NCBI GenBank assembly: GCA_009773565.1
Contig: WSXY01000002.1
Span: forward strand, 381,805-445,804
Source of the DNA: Actinomycetota bacterium
Lineage (GTDB): Bacteria; Actinomycetota; Coriobacteriia; Anaerosomatales; Anaerosomataceae
Direction: 5' to 3'
DNA: 64,000 bases
A model generated the notes under the pieces. It saw only the letters and a list, made by a program, of their open reading frames with translations, was not told where the DNA came from and made no database searches. A program made the position numbers and the translations under genes. This document shows positions 32,702 through 43,319 of this stretch, piece by piece; the stretch's first letter is position 1; each line of letters opens with the position of its first letter.

Positions 32702-33535
32702 ATGCAATCGTTTTGGGAAGAGCACAAAGGGCTCATCATCGGGCTGATGATCGCGGCGACCGTTGTCTCCATGTTCATTCCTGTGAGACTAGGAACTGGT
32801 CACCTTCTTGAACATTACGAAGAGGGCAAGAACGAGATTGCGAACGTTACGCTCGTGGAGAAGACCAAAGACTCGGCGATATTTGAAGTTCTAGCAACTC
32901 CCCAGAACTATTACGTTGCTGTGTCAATCTCATTGGACGACGTGGAAATCGGTTCACGCGGGTGTGTAGCCAAGACCGGGGGGCTCAAGCTTGATGGCAG
33001 CTATGAGCATGATCATGACTTCCTATTTGCCAGGAGAGGTAGTCTCTTTCAGGCGCTAATCGGGTACTACTATCCCCCCTATCACGGTCATGTCGAAGGG
33101 AGAGTTGACCCTGCGGATACAGCTTCCTCGGTGCCGGGGCCCGCAGACGAGTCGTCCGGCGCGGGTGAGTACCACAGCCAAGTCGATCCGATTATGACTG
33201 CTGCGAAGGTCTCTATCAGTACCATCGATGAGAGCATCGCCAAGCGCACGAATGGCGACACCCCAAGCACGACGGAGCTGCATCGGGCCGGCGAGCAGCT
33301 GAGAGCGGCAGCGGACGCCCTATCCCGGCTTTCGCCCTCTGCTGAAGACGCGGAACTCCACGCTGAGTTGATTGCCATGTATCACGCCTACGGAAGCGGT
33401 GCCTTGGAAATGGAAGCGGCACTCAAGAACCAGTCTGCCCAGGCGTGGGAGCGTGTGAACGATTTGATGGCTGAGGGCAACCGCCACTCAGCGGCTATCG
33501 AGAAGATCGCCAAGGCTAGAGGCCTGGTGCCCTAG
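32702..33535 (+). CDS. Membrane-anchored protein of unknown function
   Basis: 277 aa from ATG 32702, preceded by GGGGGATC; the frame is open to 32594 but without a better start. One membrane segment near the N-terminus (LIIGLMIAATVVSMFIPV) is followed by a domain with beta-strand character (FEVLATPQNYYVAVSISLDD) and a helical C-terminal part rich in Ala and Glu. No family recognised. Confidence 0.55.
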   Translation: MQSFWEEHKGLIIGLMIAATVVSMFIPVRLGTGHLLEHYEEGKNEIANVTLVEKTKDSAIFEVLATPQNYYVAVSISLDDVEIGSRGCVAKTGGLKLDGSYEHDHDFLFARRGSLFQALIGYYYPPYHGHVEGRVDPADTASSVPGPADESSGAGEYHSQVDPIMTAAKVSISTIDESIAKRTNGDTPSTTELHRAGEQLRAAADALSRLSPSAEDAELHAELIAMYHAYGSGALEMEAALKNQSAQAWERVNDLMAEGNRHSAAIEKIAKARGLVP

Positions 33536-33590
33536 TCAAGGCATCGAGCAGAACGCCACACGGTAGACCGTCGGCATAGGGGGATGGCAC

Positions 33591-34604
33591 ATGCTCCGTT
33601 CGCATATTGTTCGAATCCGAGTGGTGCTCTGCGTGCTTCTTGCTGCGTCCGTGCTGATGACAGGATGTCAGCAGGGGGAATCGATGCGGTCGGGGGAGAG
33701 CAACGCCGCCGAAGCAGACGCTCCCACTGAGCTCATTGTCTATACAAATGATGAATTCGGGTTTGCCGCACAGTTCCCAGCCAAGCCGGGGGAGGACACG
33801 AGCTCTTGGGGAGGAGTCGACGGCTCATCATTCCACCTGGACAGTTTCAATCCACCGCCGGGCTACGATCCCACTGTGGAAGGCATAGCGGTGCCGAGGA
33901 CTGTACTCCGCGTCTACCGACCAGACTCTTGGCCAAGGAAGATCGACCTTGAGGAAGTGTACGAAGAGTGGCAGCTCAAAGAGGTGATGACTTCCGACGT
34001 GGAGATGGAGCTGCCTCCCCTTCTGATGCAAAGCACGAGGGACATACATCCACCCATCGAGTTTGCCACTAGGAACGGCCACCCATCGGCAACGACAATC
34101 TTCCCCCTAACGGATTCCGAGCGCACCATATGGTGCTATGTAACCGTCGTGTATCGAGATGACGGTGACAAATTCTCGCTTGCCGGAATACGGGAGACGA
34201 AAGAAGAGGCCATTGTCGCAGAGGCCTCCTTCAGACTACTAGATGAGCCAGGGGCATCAAAGGCCTCGGAGTCCAGCAATGCCCAGATTCCTGACGGCGC
34301 AATCAATTGGACTGAAGCTGGGAAGCATATCGGCGAAACAGTCACCGTCTACGGCCCGGTGAAGGGGTCGAATTACGCCAGCGACAGCAGCGGTCAGCCT
34401 ACCTACATCAACATAGGGGCTGAGTATCCCGACGCCAGCAGAGTCAGCATTGTGGTCTGGGGAGAAGATCGCCATAACTTCTCGGGTTCTCCGGAAGAGA
34501 TGTATCTCGGGAAGACCATCAGTGTAACGGGCGAGGTCTACATCTACAGAGAAGCCTGCAACATCAAGGTACAGTCCCCCTCGCAAGTGCGAATAATCGA
34601 GTGA
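33591..34604 (+). CDS. Lipoprotein with C-terminal OB-fold-like domain
   Basis: 337 aa from ATG 33591. The signal peptide ends in the lipobox VLMTGC, so Cys26 should be lipidated. Residues about 45-215 form an unrecognised domain. Residues about 235-337 (AGKHIGETVTVYGPVKGSNY, LGKTISVTGEVYIYREACNI, SPSQVRIIE) match an OB-fold-like domain found in exported proteins, where 'GK.v.v.G.v..y.g...i....p.qI' is typical. It is the last island gene before attR. GGTAGACCG and GGGGG upstream (33562-33583) resemble cassette leaders. Confidence 0.7.
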   Translation: MLRSHIVRIRVVLCVLLAASVLMTGCQQGESMRSGESNAAEADAPTELIVYTNDEFGFAAQFPAKPGEDTSSWGGVDGSSFHLDSFNPPPGYDPTVEGIAVPRTVLRVYRPDSWPRKIDLEEVYEEWQLKEVMTSDVEMELPPLLMQSTRDIHPPIEFATRNGHPSATTIFPLTDSERTIWCYVTVVYRDDGDKFSLAGIRETKEEAIVAEASFRLLDEPGASKASESSNAQIPDGAINWTEAGKHIGETVTVYGPVKGSNYASDSSGQPTYINIGAEYPDASRVSIVVWGEDRHNFSGSPEEMYLGKTISVTGEVYIYREACNIKVQSPSQVRIIE

Positions 34605-34684
34605 CTGTGGATCGCGCTCGAGGCTGTCGTGACACATAGGTGACAACGAACTCCCTCTTGCCTGGCTGACCTGCTGACCTCCCC

Positions 34685-34735
34685 GGACTCTTAATCCCAA
34701 GGTCATAGGTTCGATCCCTATACGGCCCACCATCG
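34685..34735 (+). repeat. attR of the genomic island (displaced tRNA-Lys 3' half)
   Basis: Exact 51-bp copy of 13679-13729 with no tRNA 5' half in front. It is followed by the hairpin that would have been the native tRNA-Lys terminator. Confidence 0.92.
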
Positions 34736-34742
34736 TCTCTTC

Positions 34743-34773
34743 AAAGGTCGACGCCTCGTGCGGCGGCCTTTTT
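34743..34773 (+). terminator. Native tRNA-Lys terminator, now beyond attR
   Basis: Stem AAAGGTCG/CGGCCTTT (34743-34750 with 34764-34771) leading into TTTTT, directly after attR. Confidence 0.65.
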
Positions 34774-34806
34774 GCTATCATAGGTGCTTGGCCTTGTTTG
34801 GCCGAT

Positions 34807-34891
34807 GCGGGCGTGGCGGAATTGGCAGACGCGCCGGGTTTAGGTCCCGGTGAGGCGACTCATGGAGGTTCGAGTCCTCTCGCCCGCACCA
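34807..34891 (+). tRNA. tRNA-Leu (anticodon TAG)
   Basis: 85-nt class II tRNA: acceptor GCGGGCG/CGCCCGC, anticodon stem CCGGG/CCCGG around TTTAGGT, long variable arm TGAGGCGACTCATG, T-arm and encoded CCA. TATCAT at 34775-34780 may be its -10. Confidence 0.95.
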
Positions 34892-34947
34892 TACACGTAA
34901 ATGTGACGCCAGAGAGCGTCCGATCACCAGTCATCTCAGGAGGACCG

Positions 34948-36327
34948 TTGGAAACCACCGTGGAGCGTTTGGAAGGCAATCTCGTTCGTCTCAGCGTGAC
35001 CGTTCCTGCGTCGGACGTTGACGCCGCCATCGAGAAGGCGTACCGGGACGTCTCGAGCAAGCTTCGCATCCCGGGTTTCCGCGCGGGCAAGGCGCCGCGT
35101 CCCATCATCGACTCGCATGTCGGCCCCGAGGCCGTTCTCGCAGAGGCGCAGGAAGACCTCGTGCAGTTCGCGTACACGGTGGCGATCGACGCCGAGGGCG
35201 TGCGCCCCATCGAGTCCCCGGATATGGGCGAGCTCGACTCGCTCGTCGCCGGCGAGCCGTTCACGTTCGTAGCCGAGATCAGCGTCCGGCCCGAGTTTCC
35301 GCTCAGTTCGCTTGATGACCTCGTGGTCTACGCAGGCCCCAGTAAGACCTCGGATGCCGAGATCGACGCGCAGATCAACCACACCCGCGAGCGTTTCGCG
35401 ACGATCGAGACGGCCAACCGCCCCGTACAGGCCGATGACTTCGTGCTCCTGTCCTTCGTCGGCACGGTCGATGGCGAGACGTACGAGGGCAACACCGTCG
35501 ACAAGTACCTCTACGAGATGAATCACGGACTCATGCCCGAGGAGTTCGACGCCACGCTCATCGGTACGTCGGCTGGCGAGGAAGTCGTGTCCGAGTTCGC
35601 GATTCCCGAGACCTCCTCCAATTCCGACTTCGTCGGCAAGCAGGCCCGCTTCGAGATCACCGTCCATGAGGTCAAGGCGAAGATCATGCCTCCTCTCGAC
35701 GATGCGCTGGCCGCAAGCGTCGGCGGTTTCGACACCCTTGAGGAGATGCGGGCCGACATCCGCAAGAACCTTGACGAGAGCAAAGCGGCAGGCCACGCGC
35801 GCCGTGTCGAGGTTCTCGCCGGGGAGCTTCTCGCCAGCCGACTTGATGGCGAGATTCCCGAGGTCATGATCAAGAGCCGCGTCTCGACGATGACACGCGA
35901 CTTCTTCGAGAGCCTGAAAGAGCGCGGCATCTCCCTGCCAGACTACGTCTCGGCTACCGGGATTCAGGTCGAGCAGATCCAGGCCGACATCGCCATGCAG
36001 GCGGGCGCCCGGGTCAAGGAGGAGCTTGCGCTTGAGTCGCTCTTCCGCGCCAAGGGACTGCAGGTCACCGATGAGGACTTCAACATCGCGCTCCTCGAGC
36101 TTGCCGGTGGCGATGAGGACGGCATCGAGACTATGCGTGCAAGCCTGATCGAGTCGGGCGTCACGCCCATCGTGAAGGAGAGCATCGTCCACCAGAAGGC
36201 GCTTGAGTGGCTTCGAGCGAATGTTGAGGTTCGCGAAGAGGAGGCCGCAGCGCCTGAGGACAAGAAGGCCAAGAAGGCTGCCCCGAAGCGCAAGAGCGCC
36301 AAGGCTGCAACGGCCGAAGAGGAGTAA
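34948..36327 (+). CDS. tig: Trigger factor
   Basis: Ribosome-associated chaperone and peptidyl-prolyl isomerase. 459 aa. The N-terminal ribosome-binding domain shows the [13 protein letters not shown] signature, then an FKBP-like domain (about 155-240, [19 protein letters not shown]) and the helical C-terminal chaperone arms, with a Lys/Ala-rich tail ([16 protein letters not shown]). TTG 34948 follows AGGAGG at ideal distance; GTG 34960 is possible. It is followed by clpP after 2 nt. Confidence 0.93.
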   Translation: METTVERLEGNLVRLSVTVPASDVDAAIEKAYRDVSSKLRIPGFRAGKAPRPIIDSHVGPEAVLAEAQEDLVQFAYTVAIDAEGVRPIESPDMGELDSLVAGEPFTFVAEISVRPEFPLSSLDDLVVYAGPSKTSDAEIDAQINHTRERFATIETANRPVQADDFVLLSFVGTVDGETYEGNTVDKYLYEMNHGLMPEEFDATLIGTSAGEEVVSEFAIPETSSNSDFVGKQARFEITVHEVKAKIMPPLDDALAASVGGFDTLEEMRADIRKNLDESKAAGHARRVEVLAGELLASRLDGEIPEVMIKSRVSTMTRDFFESLKERGISLPDYVSATGIQVEQIQADIAMQAGARVKEELALESLFRAKGLQVTDEDFNIALLELAGGDEDGIETMRASLIESGVTPIVKESIVHQKALEWLRANVEVREEEAAAPEDKKAKKAAPKRKSAKAATAEEE

Positions 36328-36329
36328 TC

Positions 36330-36941
36330 ATGATCCACGAAGCCAAGGGTCTCGTACCGATCGTTGTCGAGCAGACCTCGCGCGGTGAGCGCTCGTTCGA
36401 CATCTTCTCCAGACTGCTCAACGAGCGCGTGGTGTTCCTCGGTCATGAGATCGATGACGTCATCGCGAACCTCGTGATCGCCCAGCTCCTTCACCTCGAG
36501 AGCGAGGATCCCGAGAAGGACATCAACCTGTACATCAACTCGCCGGGTGGTTCGGTCACCTCCGGCATGGCGATCTACGACACGATGCAGTACATCCGCT
36601 GCGATGTGAGCACCATCTGCATCGGCCAGTGTGCCTCGATGGCGGCTGTTCTTCTCGCCGCTGGCGCGCCTGAGAAGCGTTTTGCGCTCCCGAACAGCCG
36701 CGTGCTGATCCATCAGCCGTGGGGCGGTACGCAGGGCCAGGTGACCGACATCGAGATCCAGGCCAAGGAGATGTTGCGCATGCGCGCGACCCTCGATGAG
36801 ATCCTGGCGAAGCATACCGGCCAGACCGTCGAGAAGATCCATCTCGATACCGAGCGGGACAACATCATGACCGGCGAGGAAGCCAAGGCGTACGGTATGG
36901 TCGACGCCGTCATGGTGCAGCGCCCGAAGACCGAAAGCTAG
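36330..36941 (+). CDS. clpP: ATP-dependent Clp protease proteolytic subunit
   Basis: 203-aa serine peptidase forming the barrel that works with ClpX. Catalytic Ser103 ([11 protein letters not shown]) and His128 ([12 protein letters not shown]) are visible, as is the N-terminal [15 protein letters not shown] strand. It sits between tig and clpX, the standard order. Confidence 0.96.
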   Translation: MIHEAKGLVPIVVEQTSRGERSFDIFSRLLNERVVFLGHEIDDVIANLVIAQLLHLESEDPEKDINLYINSPGGSVTSGMAIYDTMQYIRCDVSTICIGQCASMAAVLLAAGAPEKRFALPNSRVLIHQPWGGTQGQVTDIEIQAKEMLRMRATLDEILAKHTGQTVEKIHLDTERDNIMTGEEAKAYGMVDAVMVQRPKTES

Positions 36942-36949
36942 GGAACCCC

Positions 36950-38212
<1,263 letters not shown>

Positions 38213-38232
38213 TCTGGTTGCTCCTCCAAATG

Positions 38233-38257
38233 AAAAGGGCCCCGAGGGGCCCTTTTT
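38233..38257. terminator. Bidirectional intrinsic terminator
   Basis: AAAAGGGCCCC-GA-GGGGCCCTTTTT lies between convergent clpX and the small gene on the reverse strand and has a T-run in both directions. Confidence 0.9.
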
Positions 38258-38278
38258 GATGCCTACTCAGTGACGCTC

Positions 38279-38500
38279 CTATTCAGCCTTCGAAACGATC
38301 TCAGTGGCACGCTCGGTCTGGCTCGGGAAGAGGTCAACGGGAACCGCGGGTCTACCGAGCGTGCGAAAGACGATGTGTCGGGCGCAGTTCTGGTTGCTTC
38401 CGTGGCAGTATCGCTGTTTGACGATGTTCGACATCGATGGCATCTCAGCCATCTTGTCGTTGAAGAACAGGCAGGTATCGGAGAGTTCGCAAATGGCCAC
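38279..38500 (-). CDS. Small four-cysteine protein (CELxxTCxFFND family)
   Basis: 73 aa on the reverse strand from GTG 38500, preceded by GGAAGGAG. Sequence features are CELSDTCLFFNDKMAEMPSM, KQRYCHGSNQNCARH and a C-terminal LGRPAVPVDLFPSQTERA. I recall similar short proteins in delta-proteobacteria and other anaerobes; the four spaced cysteines (4, 10, 32, 39) suggest metal or Fe-S binding, unproven. It is convergent with clpX and divergent from valS. Confidence 0.75.
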   Translation of the reverse strand: MAICELSDTCLFFNDKMAEMPSMSNIVKQRYCHGSNQNCARHIVFRTLGRPAVPVDLFPSQTERATEIVSKAE

Positions 38501-38686
38501 AGGTCATGCTCCTTCCTGCGAATCGTATCTTTGACCATTCTGCGACAACTGCGGCGCGATGCACATACCCCGCAGGTCGGGGTCGGCCTACGTGTCACCA
38601 GGAGTCAGTGGCCGCCTATTCGCGGCACGTCGAGCTTTCCCCTAGAATCATCTCCTATCCGGAACCAGGAAAGGGAAGCGGCCTCA

Positions 38687-41362
38687 ATGAGTGAGATGCC
38701 CAAGGCGTACGACCCAGATGCTGTCGAAACCTCAATCTTCGCCTCGTGGACCGAGGCGGGGTACTTCGGCCACTCTGTCGAGCCAGGCATGGATCCGTTC
38801 ACCATTGTCATCCCGCCTCCTAACGTTACCGGATCGCTCCACATGGGCCACGCGCTCAACAACACCATCCAGGATGTCGTCATCCGTCGTTCGAGGATGA
38901 CAGGACGGCCGACGCGCTGGGTCGTGGGTACCGATCACGCCGGAATCGCGACGCAGAACAAAGTCGAACAGAAACTTGCCGCCGAGGGGCTCTCCCGCTA
39001 CGACGTGGGCCGCGAGCGTTTCATCGAGCTGTGTTGGGAATGGCGTGCCGAGCACGGCTCGACGATCATCAGTCAGCTCAAGGCGATGGGCTGCTCGTGC
39101 GACTATTCCGACGAGCACTTCACGATGGATGAACCGTATCAGCGTGCCGTGAAGCGCGTGTTCGTCGAGCTCTTCAACGAGGGCCTTATCTACCGCGGCA
39201 AGCGCATCATCAACTGGTGCCCGCGATGCGCCACGGCGCTCTCCGACATCGAGGTGGAGCACGAGGAGCTCGACAGCCACCTCTGGCACTTCCGCTACCC
39301 GCTCAAGTCGCCGGTTGCAGGCTGCGATTCCGTCGTCGTAGCGACCACGCGTCCCGAGACGATGCTCGGCGACTCATGCGTCGCCGTGCATCCCGACGAC
39401 AAGCGCTACCGCGACCTCGTCGGCGCGACGGTCGTGCTGCCGCTTCTCGGCCGAGAGATTCCGATCGTCGCTGACGACTACGTCGATCCGGCGTTCGGCA
39501 CCGGCGCGGTCAAGGTCACGCCCGCGCACGACCCGAACGACTTCGAGATCGGTGAGCGACACGGCTGCGAGAAGATCAACGTGCTGGCGGCGGACGCGAC
39601 CATCACCGCCGAGGGTGGCCCGTACGAGGGTCTCGACCGCTTCGAGGCCCGCGCGCGCGTGGTAGCCGATATGGACGCCGCCGGTCTGCTCGTGACGGTC
39701 GAGGATCACGTCCACTCCGTCGGCCACTGCTACCGGTGCCGCACGGTTGTGGAGCCCTGGCTTTCCGACCAGTGGTTCGTGGACATGAAGCCCATCGCCG
39801 CTCCCGCCATCGAGTGCGTGCGCGACGGTCGAGTTCGATTCCACCCCGAGCGCTGGAGCGGCGTCTACTTCCACTGGATGGAGAACATCCGCGACTGGTG
39901 CGTCTCACGCCAGCTGTGGTGGGGCCACCAGATTCCGGTCTTCTACTGCGACACCTGCGGCGAGATGACCGCGAGCGAGATCGACATCACCGCGTGCCCC
40001 AAGTGCGGCGGCGCCGTGCGTCAGGACGAGGACGTTCTCGACACGTGGTTCTCCTCGGCGCTCTGGCCGTTTGCCACGCTCGGATGGCCGGAGGAGAACC
40101 CCGACCTCGACTTCTTCTACCCGACGACGGTGCTCTCGACCGCACGCGACATCTTGTTCCTCTGGGTGGCGCGCATGATCATGCAGGGCCTCAAATTCGC
40201 CGGCGACATCCCGTTCTCCGAGGTCATCATCCACCCCACGGTCTTCAACGCCGAGGGCAAGCGTATGAGCAAGTCGCTCGGCACGGGCGTCGACCCGCTC
40301 GACCTCATGGAGCATTACGGCGCCGACGGAATGCGCTTTGGCCTCATGCTGCAGACGACCGGCAGCCAGGACATCAAGTTCGCCGAGGAGAAGCTCGCGT
40401 CCAGCCGCAACTTCGCGAACAAGATCTGGAACGCCAGTCGCTTCGTGTTGATGAACATCGACGACGACTATGTCCCCGGGCCGCCGAAGGCCGAGACGGT
40501 TGCCGATCGCTGGATACTCTCGAGGCTGGCATCGCTCTCTGAGTCGGTCGACCTCGGACTCGACGTCGATGCCGCTCGTGCGGCCGGGGCCGACGCATTC
40601 CAGTTCGGCGAAGTCGCCCGCGCACTCTACGACTTCTTCTGGAACGAGTTCTGCGACTGGTACATCGAGCTTGCCAAAGGCCGTCTCGCCGCGGGCGGGG
40701 AGGTCGCGCTCCATGCCAGGCGCAACCTTGTGTTCGTGCTCGATCGCGCATTGCGCCTTCTCCACCCGATGATGCCGTTCATCACCGAGGAGATCTGGCG
40801 TCGTCTGCCGCTCGCGGATGATGACCGGGCGGCGTCGCTCATGATCGCAGCCTGGCCCACGGGTCTCTCGGGTTATCGCGATGAGGATGCCGAGGCATCG
40901 ATGCGCGTGCTCCAGGAGCTCGTCACCGAGGTGAGGGCAGTGCGTGCTCGCTACGCCGTAGCGCCGAAGACGCAGGTCTCCGTCATCGTAAAGGCCATGG
41001 GTGCCGATGCCCTGCTGTTCGAGTCTCAGCGTCACTACCTCCATGAGCTTGCCGGTGTCGAGAATCTCGTCATCGATGCCGCGGCGAGCAAGCCGCCGCA
41101 TGCCGCGGTCGCCGTCGCCGGGGGCGCGGAGATCTTCGTTCCGCTCGAGGGTCTTGTCGATGTCGGAGCTGAGCGCGAGCGGGCCGGACGTGATCTCGAT
41201 CGGGCGCAGACCGACCTGGACCGCCTCACCAAGAAGCTCGGGAACGAGGGTTTCCTCGCAAAGGCGGCACCCGAAGTCATCGAGAAGGACCGCGCTAAGG
41301 CTGTCGAGCTGGCTGCACAGGTCGCAAAGCTCACCGAGCAGATCGCCGATCTGGCGGACTAG
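38687..41362 (+). CDS. valS: Valyl-tRNA synthetase
   Basis: Charges tRNA-Val. 891 aa class Ia enzyme: HIGH-type motif PPPNVTGSLHMGHA, editing domain, KMSKS-type motif KRMSKSLGTG, anticodon-binding region and C-terminal coiled coil (GRDLDRAQTDLDRLTKKLG). ATG 38687 follows AGGAAAGGGAAG; upstream open frame lacks similarity. No T-box motif is visible in the 186-nt leader. folC follows after 2 nt. Confidence 0.95.
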   Translation: MSEMPKAYDPDAVETSIFASWTEAGYFGHSVEPGMDPFTIVIPPPNVTGSLHMGHALNNTIQDVVIRRSRMTGRPTRWVVGTDHAGIATQNKVEQKLAAEGLSRYDVGRERFIELCWEWRAEHGSTIISQLKAMGCSCDYSDEHFTMDEPYQRAVKRVFVELFNEGLIYRGKRIINWCPRCATALSDIEVEHEELDSHLWHFRYPLKSPVAGCDSVVVATTRPETMLGDSCVAVHPDDKRYRDLVGATVVLPLLGREIPIVADDYVDPAFGTGAVKVTPAHDPNDFEIGERHGCEKINVLAADATITAEGGPYEGLDRFEARARVVADMDAAGLLVTVEDHVHSVGHCYRCRTVVEPWLSDQWFVDMKPIAAPAIECVRDGRVRFHPERWSGVYFHWMENIRDWCVSRQLWWGHQIPVFYCDTCGEMTASEIDITACPKCGGAVRQDEDVLDTWFSSALWPFATLGWPEENPDLDFFYPTTVLSTARDILFLWVARMIMQGLKFAGDIPFSEVIIHPTVFNAEGKRMSKSLGTGVDPLDLMEHYGADGMRFGLMLQTTGSQDIKFAEEKLASSRNFANKIWNASRFVLMNIDDDYVPGPPKAETVADRWILSRLASLSESVDLGLDVDAARAAGADAFQFGEVARALYDFFWNEFCDWYIELAKGRLAAGGEVALHARRNLVFVLDRALRLLHPMMPFITEEIWRRLPLADDDRAASLMIAAWPTGLSGYRDEDAEASMRVLQELVTEVRAVRARYAVAPKTQVSVIVKAMGADALLFESQRHYLHELAGVENLVIDAAASKPPHAAVAVAGGAEIFVPLEGLVDVGAERERAGRDLDRAQTDLDRLTKKLGNEGFLAKAAPEVIEKDRAKAVELAAQVAKLTEQIADLAD

Positions 41363-41364
41363 GG

Positions 41365-42672
41365 ATGACTCCCGCGGAGCTTACCTACACGCGTGCTATT
41401 CAGGAACTCGAAGGTGCGCTCCGCTTTGGCATCAACCCGTCGCTCGATGGTATTCGCACGCTGACTGCCCGTCTCGCTGAGCCGCAGGATGCATACCGAT
41501 GCGTGCAGGTCACCGGCACGAACGGCAAGACTTCGGTCACGCGGCTCCTCTCGGCCATCTTGCACGCACACGGCCTGCGAGTCGGTACGTACACAAGTCC
41601 GCACCTCGTGAGCTACACCGAGCGTGTTGAGATCGACGGCGTCCCGATTACCGAGGAGTGCTTCGCCCGGTCCGTGAGCGCGGCGCTCGAGGCGAGCGGT
41701 GACATGCGCGATTCTGCAGTCACAGAGTTCGAACTCCTCACCGCAGCCGCCCTCGATGCGTTTCGACATCACCAGGTTACGTGGGCATGTCTCGAGGTCG
41801 GCATGGGTGGTCGGTGGGACGCCACGAGTGTCGTTGTCCCGCGGGTGTCGGTCGTTACCGGCGTGGCCCTCGACCATACCGACCGTCTTGGCATGACACG
41901 TGAGGAGATCGCCGGGGACAAGGCATACATCATCAAACCGGGCGCTGTCGCTGTCATCGGGCCCGGTTGTACGGGCGTTGAGAGCATACTGCGGGATCGC
42001 GCACGTGCGGTGGGTGCGCCTATGGTACGCGTCGGGCCCATAAACGGCGATGTCACCTGGCGGGTTCTGAGTGTTCCGTGCGCGCCGGGAGGAATGACCC
42101 ATCTCGTCGTAGATGGTGCGTTCACCGTCTACGACGACCTTGAGGTGCGCGCTCCCTCGTACCAGGCTCCAAACGTGGCGGTCGCGATTGCAGCTGCGGA
42201 GGCGGCACTCGGTCAGCCGCTCGACTCAGACGCCCTCAGGGAGACGCTAGCGACGATGGTCTTCCCTGGCCGGTTCGAGCTTCTCGGAGAAGCGCCATCG
42301 CTCCTCATCGACGGGGCCCATAACCCCGAGGCAGCGACGGTCCTCGCGGGTGCCGTGCGCGAGGCCTTCGGCGGCAAGAAGCCGATCATCGTGCTCGGCG
42401 TTATGGCCGACAAGGACGCAGAAGGCATTGTGCGGGCTCTTGCGCCTGTTGCTGGCGGGTTTGTGTGTACGCAGAGCCACTCGCCCAGAGCGCTCGATGC
42501 TGAGGCCCTCGCTGACATCGTCCGGTCGTGTGGGGCAGTTGTTCTCGGCACGGAGCGCAGCGTCGAAAGCGCCGTCGCTCACGCCCGCCTCATGCTCGCG
42601 CCGGGTGTGGTGTGCGCCGGCAGTATTTACGTTGCCGGCGAGGTACGCGCCCTGTTCAACCCGGTTCCTTAA
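41365..42672 (+). CDS. folC: Folylpolyglutamate/dihydrofolate synthase
   Basis: 435 aa. Adds glutamate to (dihydro)folate using ATP. Signatures: VTGTNGKTSVTRLLSAIL (P-loop), YTSPHLVSYTERV, LEVGMGGRWDATS, and the C-terminal Mur-ligase-like domain with LIDGAHNPEA. It is downstream of valS, an order common in Gram-positives; the ribosome-binding site lies within the end of valS. Confidence 0.94.
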   Translation: MTPAELTYTRAIQELEGALRFGINPSLDGIRTLTARLAEPQDAYRCVQVTGTNGKTSVTRLLSAILHAHGLRVGTYTSPHLVSYTERVEIDGVPITEECFARSVSAALEASGDMRDSAVTEFELLTAAALDAFRHHQVTWACLEVGMGGRWDATSVVVPRVSVVTGVALDHTDRLGMTREEIAGDKAYIIKPGAVAVIGPGCTGVESILRDRARAVGAPMVRVGPINGDVTWRVLSVPCAPGGMTHLVVDGAFTVYDDLEVRAPSYQAPNVAVAIAAAEAALGQPLDSDALRETLATMVFPGRFELLGEAPSLLIDGAHNPEAATVLAGAVREAFGGKKPIIVLGVMADKDAEGIVRALAPVAGGFVCTQSHSPRALDAEALADIVRSCGAVVLGTERSVESAVAHARLMLAPGVVCAGSIYVAGEVRALFNPVP

Positions 42673-42785
42673 TCGTCGTTGGGCCGTTGCGTGCCGCAAT
42701 CGTCCGGATACGTTAGAATCCCGTTAGTCATGTACCGGACGTCATGTTCGTCCGTTATCAGCCCGTTTGGGCGAGAGGGGACTGT

Positions 42786-43226
42786 ATGAACCAGGTCTTC
42801 GGTGAGCTGCTCAAGCCGTACGCTGCGGCAATCCAGCTCACGCAGCGGCTGTGCGTGCTGTTCTTCATCGTCTTCACTATCGCGCTCGTCTTCTGGACGT
42901 GGCGTGATGCGCAGCGCAGGGGAGCTATGCCATGGTTCTGGGCACTCGTGGTCCTTATCTTCAACGTGCCCGGCTGGGTCATCTACATGGTCGTTCGTCC
43001 GCCGGAGTCCCGGGACGACGCCCGTGAGCGCGATCTCGAGATTCGCTCACGCGAGGTAGAGCTCGCACAGAACAACCCTGTCTGCCCCGCATGTTTCAAG
43101 CCGGTCGACAAGGAGTTCCTCATCTGTCCTTCGTGCATGAAGAAGCTCAAGAAGGAGTGCACGAACTGCAACAAGCCGCTTCGACTCGACTGGGCAGTAT
43201 GCCCGTACTGCAAGACGAAACAGTAG
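42786..43226 (+). CDS. Membrane protein with cytosolic double zinc ribbon
   Basis: 146 aa from ATG 42786 after GAGAGGGGAC. Two membrane segments (about 18-38 and 48-68), then a charged linker (RDDARERDLEIRSREVELAQ) and four CxxC pairs (CPACF, CPSC, CTNC, CPYC) forming two zinc ribbons. Proteins of this layout are widespread in actinobacteria and of unknown function. Monocistronic, between folC and thrS. Confidence 0.75.
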   Translation: MNQVFGELLKPYAAAIQLTQRLCVLFFIVFTIALVFWTWRDAQRRGAMPWFWALVVLIFNVPGWVIYMVVRPPESRDDARERDLEIRSREVELAQNNPVCPACFKPVDKEFLICPSCMKKLKKECTNCNKPLRLDWAVCPYCKTKQ

Positions 43227-43277
43227 TATCTCCCGTCTGTATTGCCACGACGGGTAAACTGAACAGACAAGGCCGGT

Positions 43278-43299
43278 CCGCCCCGCCCTCGCGGGGCGG
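43278..43299 (+). promoter_or_regulatory. GC-rich hairpin in the thrS leader
   Basis: A perfect 9-bp stem (43278-43286 with 43291-43299, CCTC loop) ends 10 nt before the thrS Shine-Dalgarno GGAGGT. No T-run follows, so it is either the terminator of the previous gene or a translational control element. Confidence 0.4.
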
Positions 43300-43319
43300 C
43301 CCCATATCGGAGGTAGATG

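Larger units (their letters stand above)
13679..34735. mobile_element. 21-kb genomic island in tRNA-Lys
   Basis: Bounded by the 51-bp attL and attR repeats. Inside are two tyrosine recombinase genes, a type III restriction-modification system, a radical SAM gene, an integron-type cassette array and several unknown genes. Outside it, core operons resume immediately. Base composition inside is visibly less GC-rich than in the flanks. No conjugation, phage structural or replication genes were recognised, so it is best described as an integrative genomic island; mobilisation, if any, may need helper functions. Confidence 0.88.

Noticed and set aside
13679-34735. Considered the island as a prophage
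   Set aside because: No capsid, portal, tail, large terminase or lysis genes were found; only recombinases and a weak small-terminase-like start.
42687-42719. Promoter TTGCGT/TAGAAT before the zinc-ribbon gene
   Set aside because: The spacer would be 21 bp, too long for a standard promoter.
43237-43299. T-box in front of thrS
   Set aside because: No AGGGTGGTACCGCG-like motif and no terminator with T-run; only a plain GC-rich hairpin.
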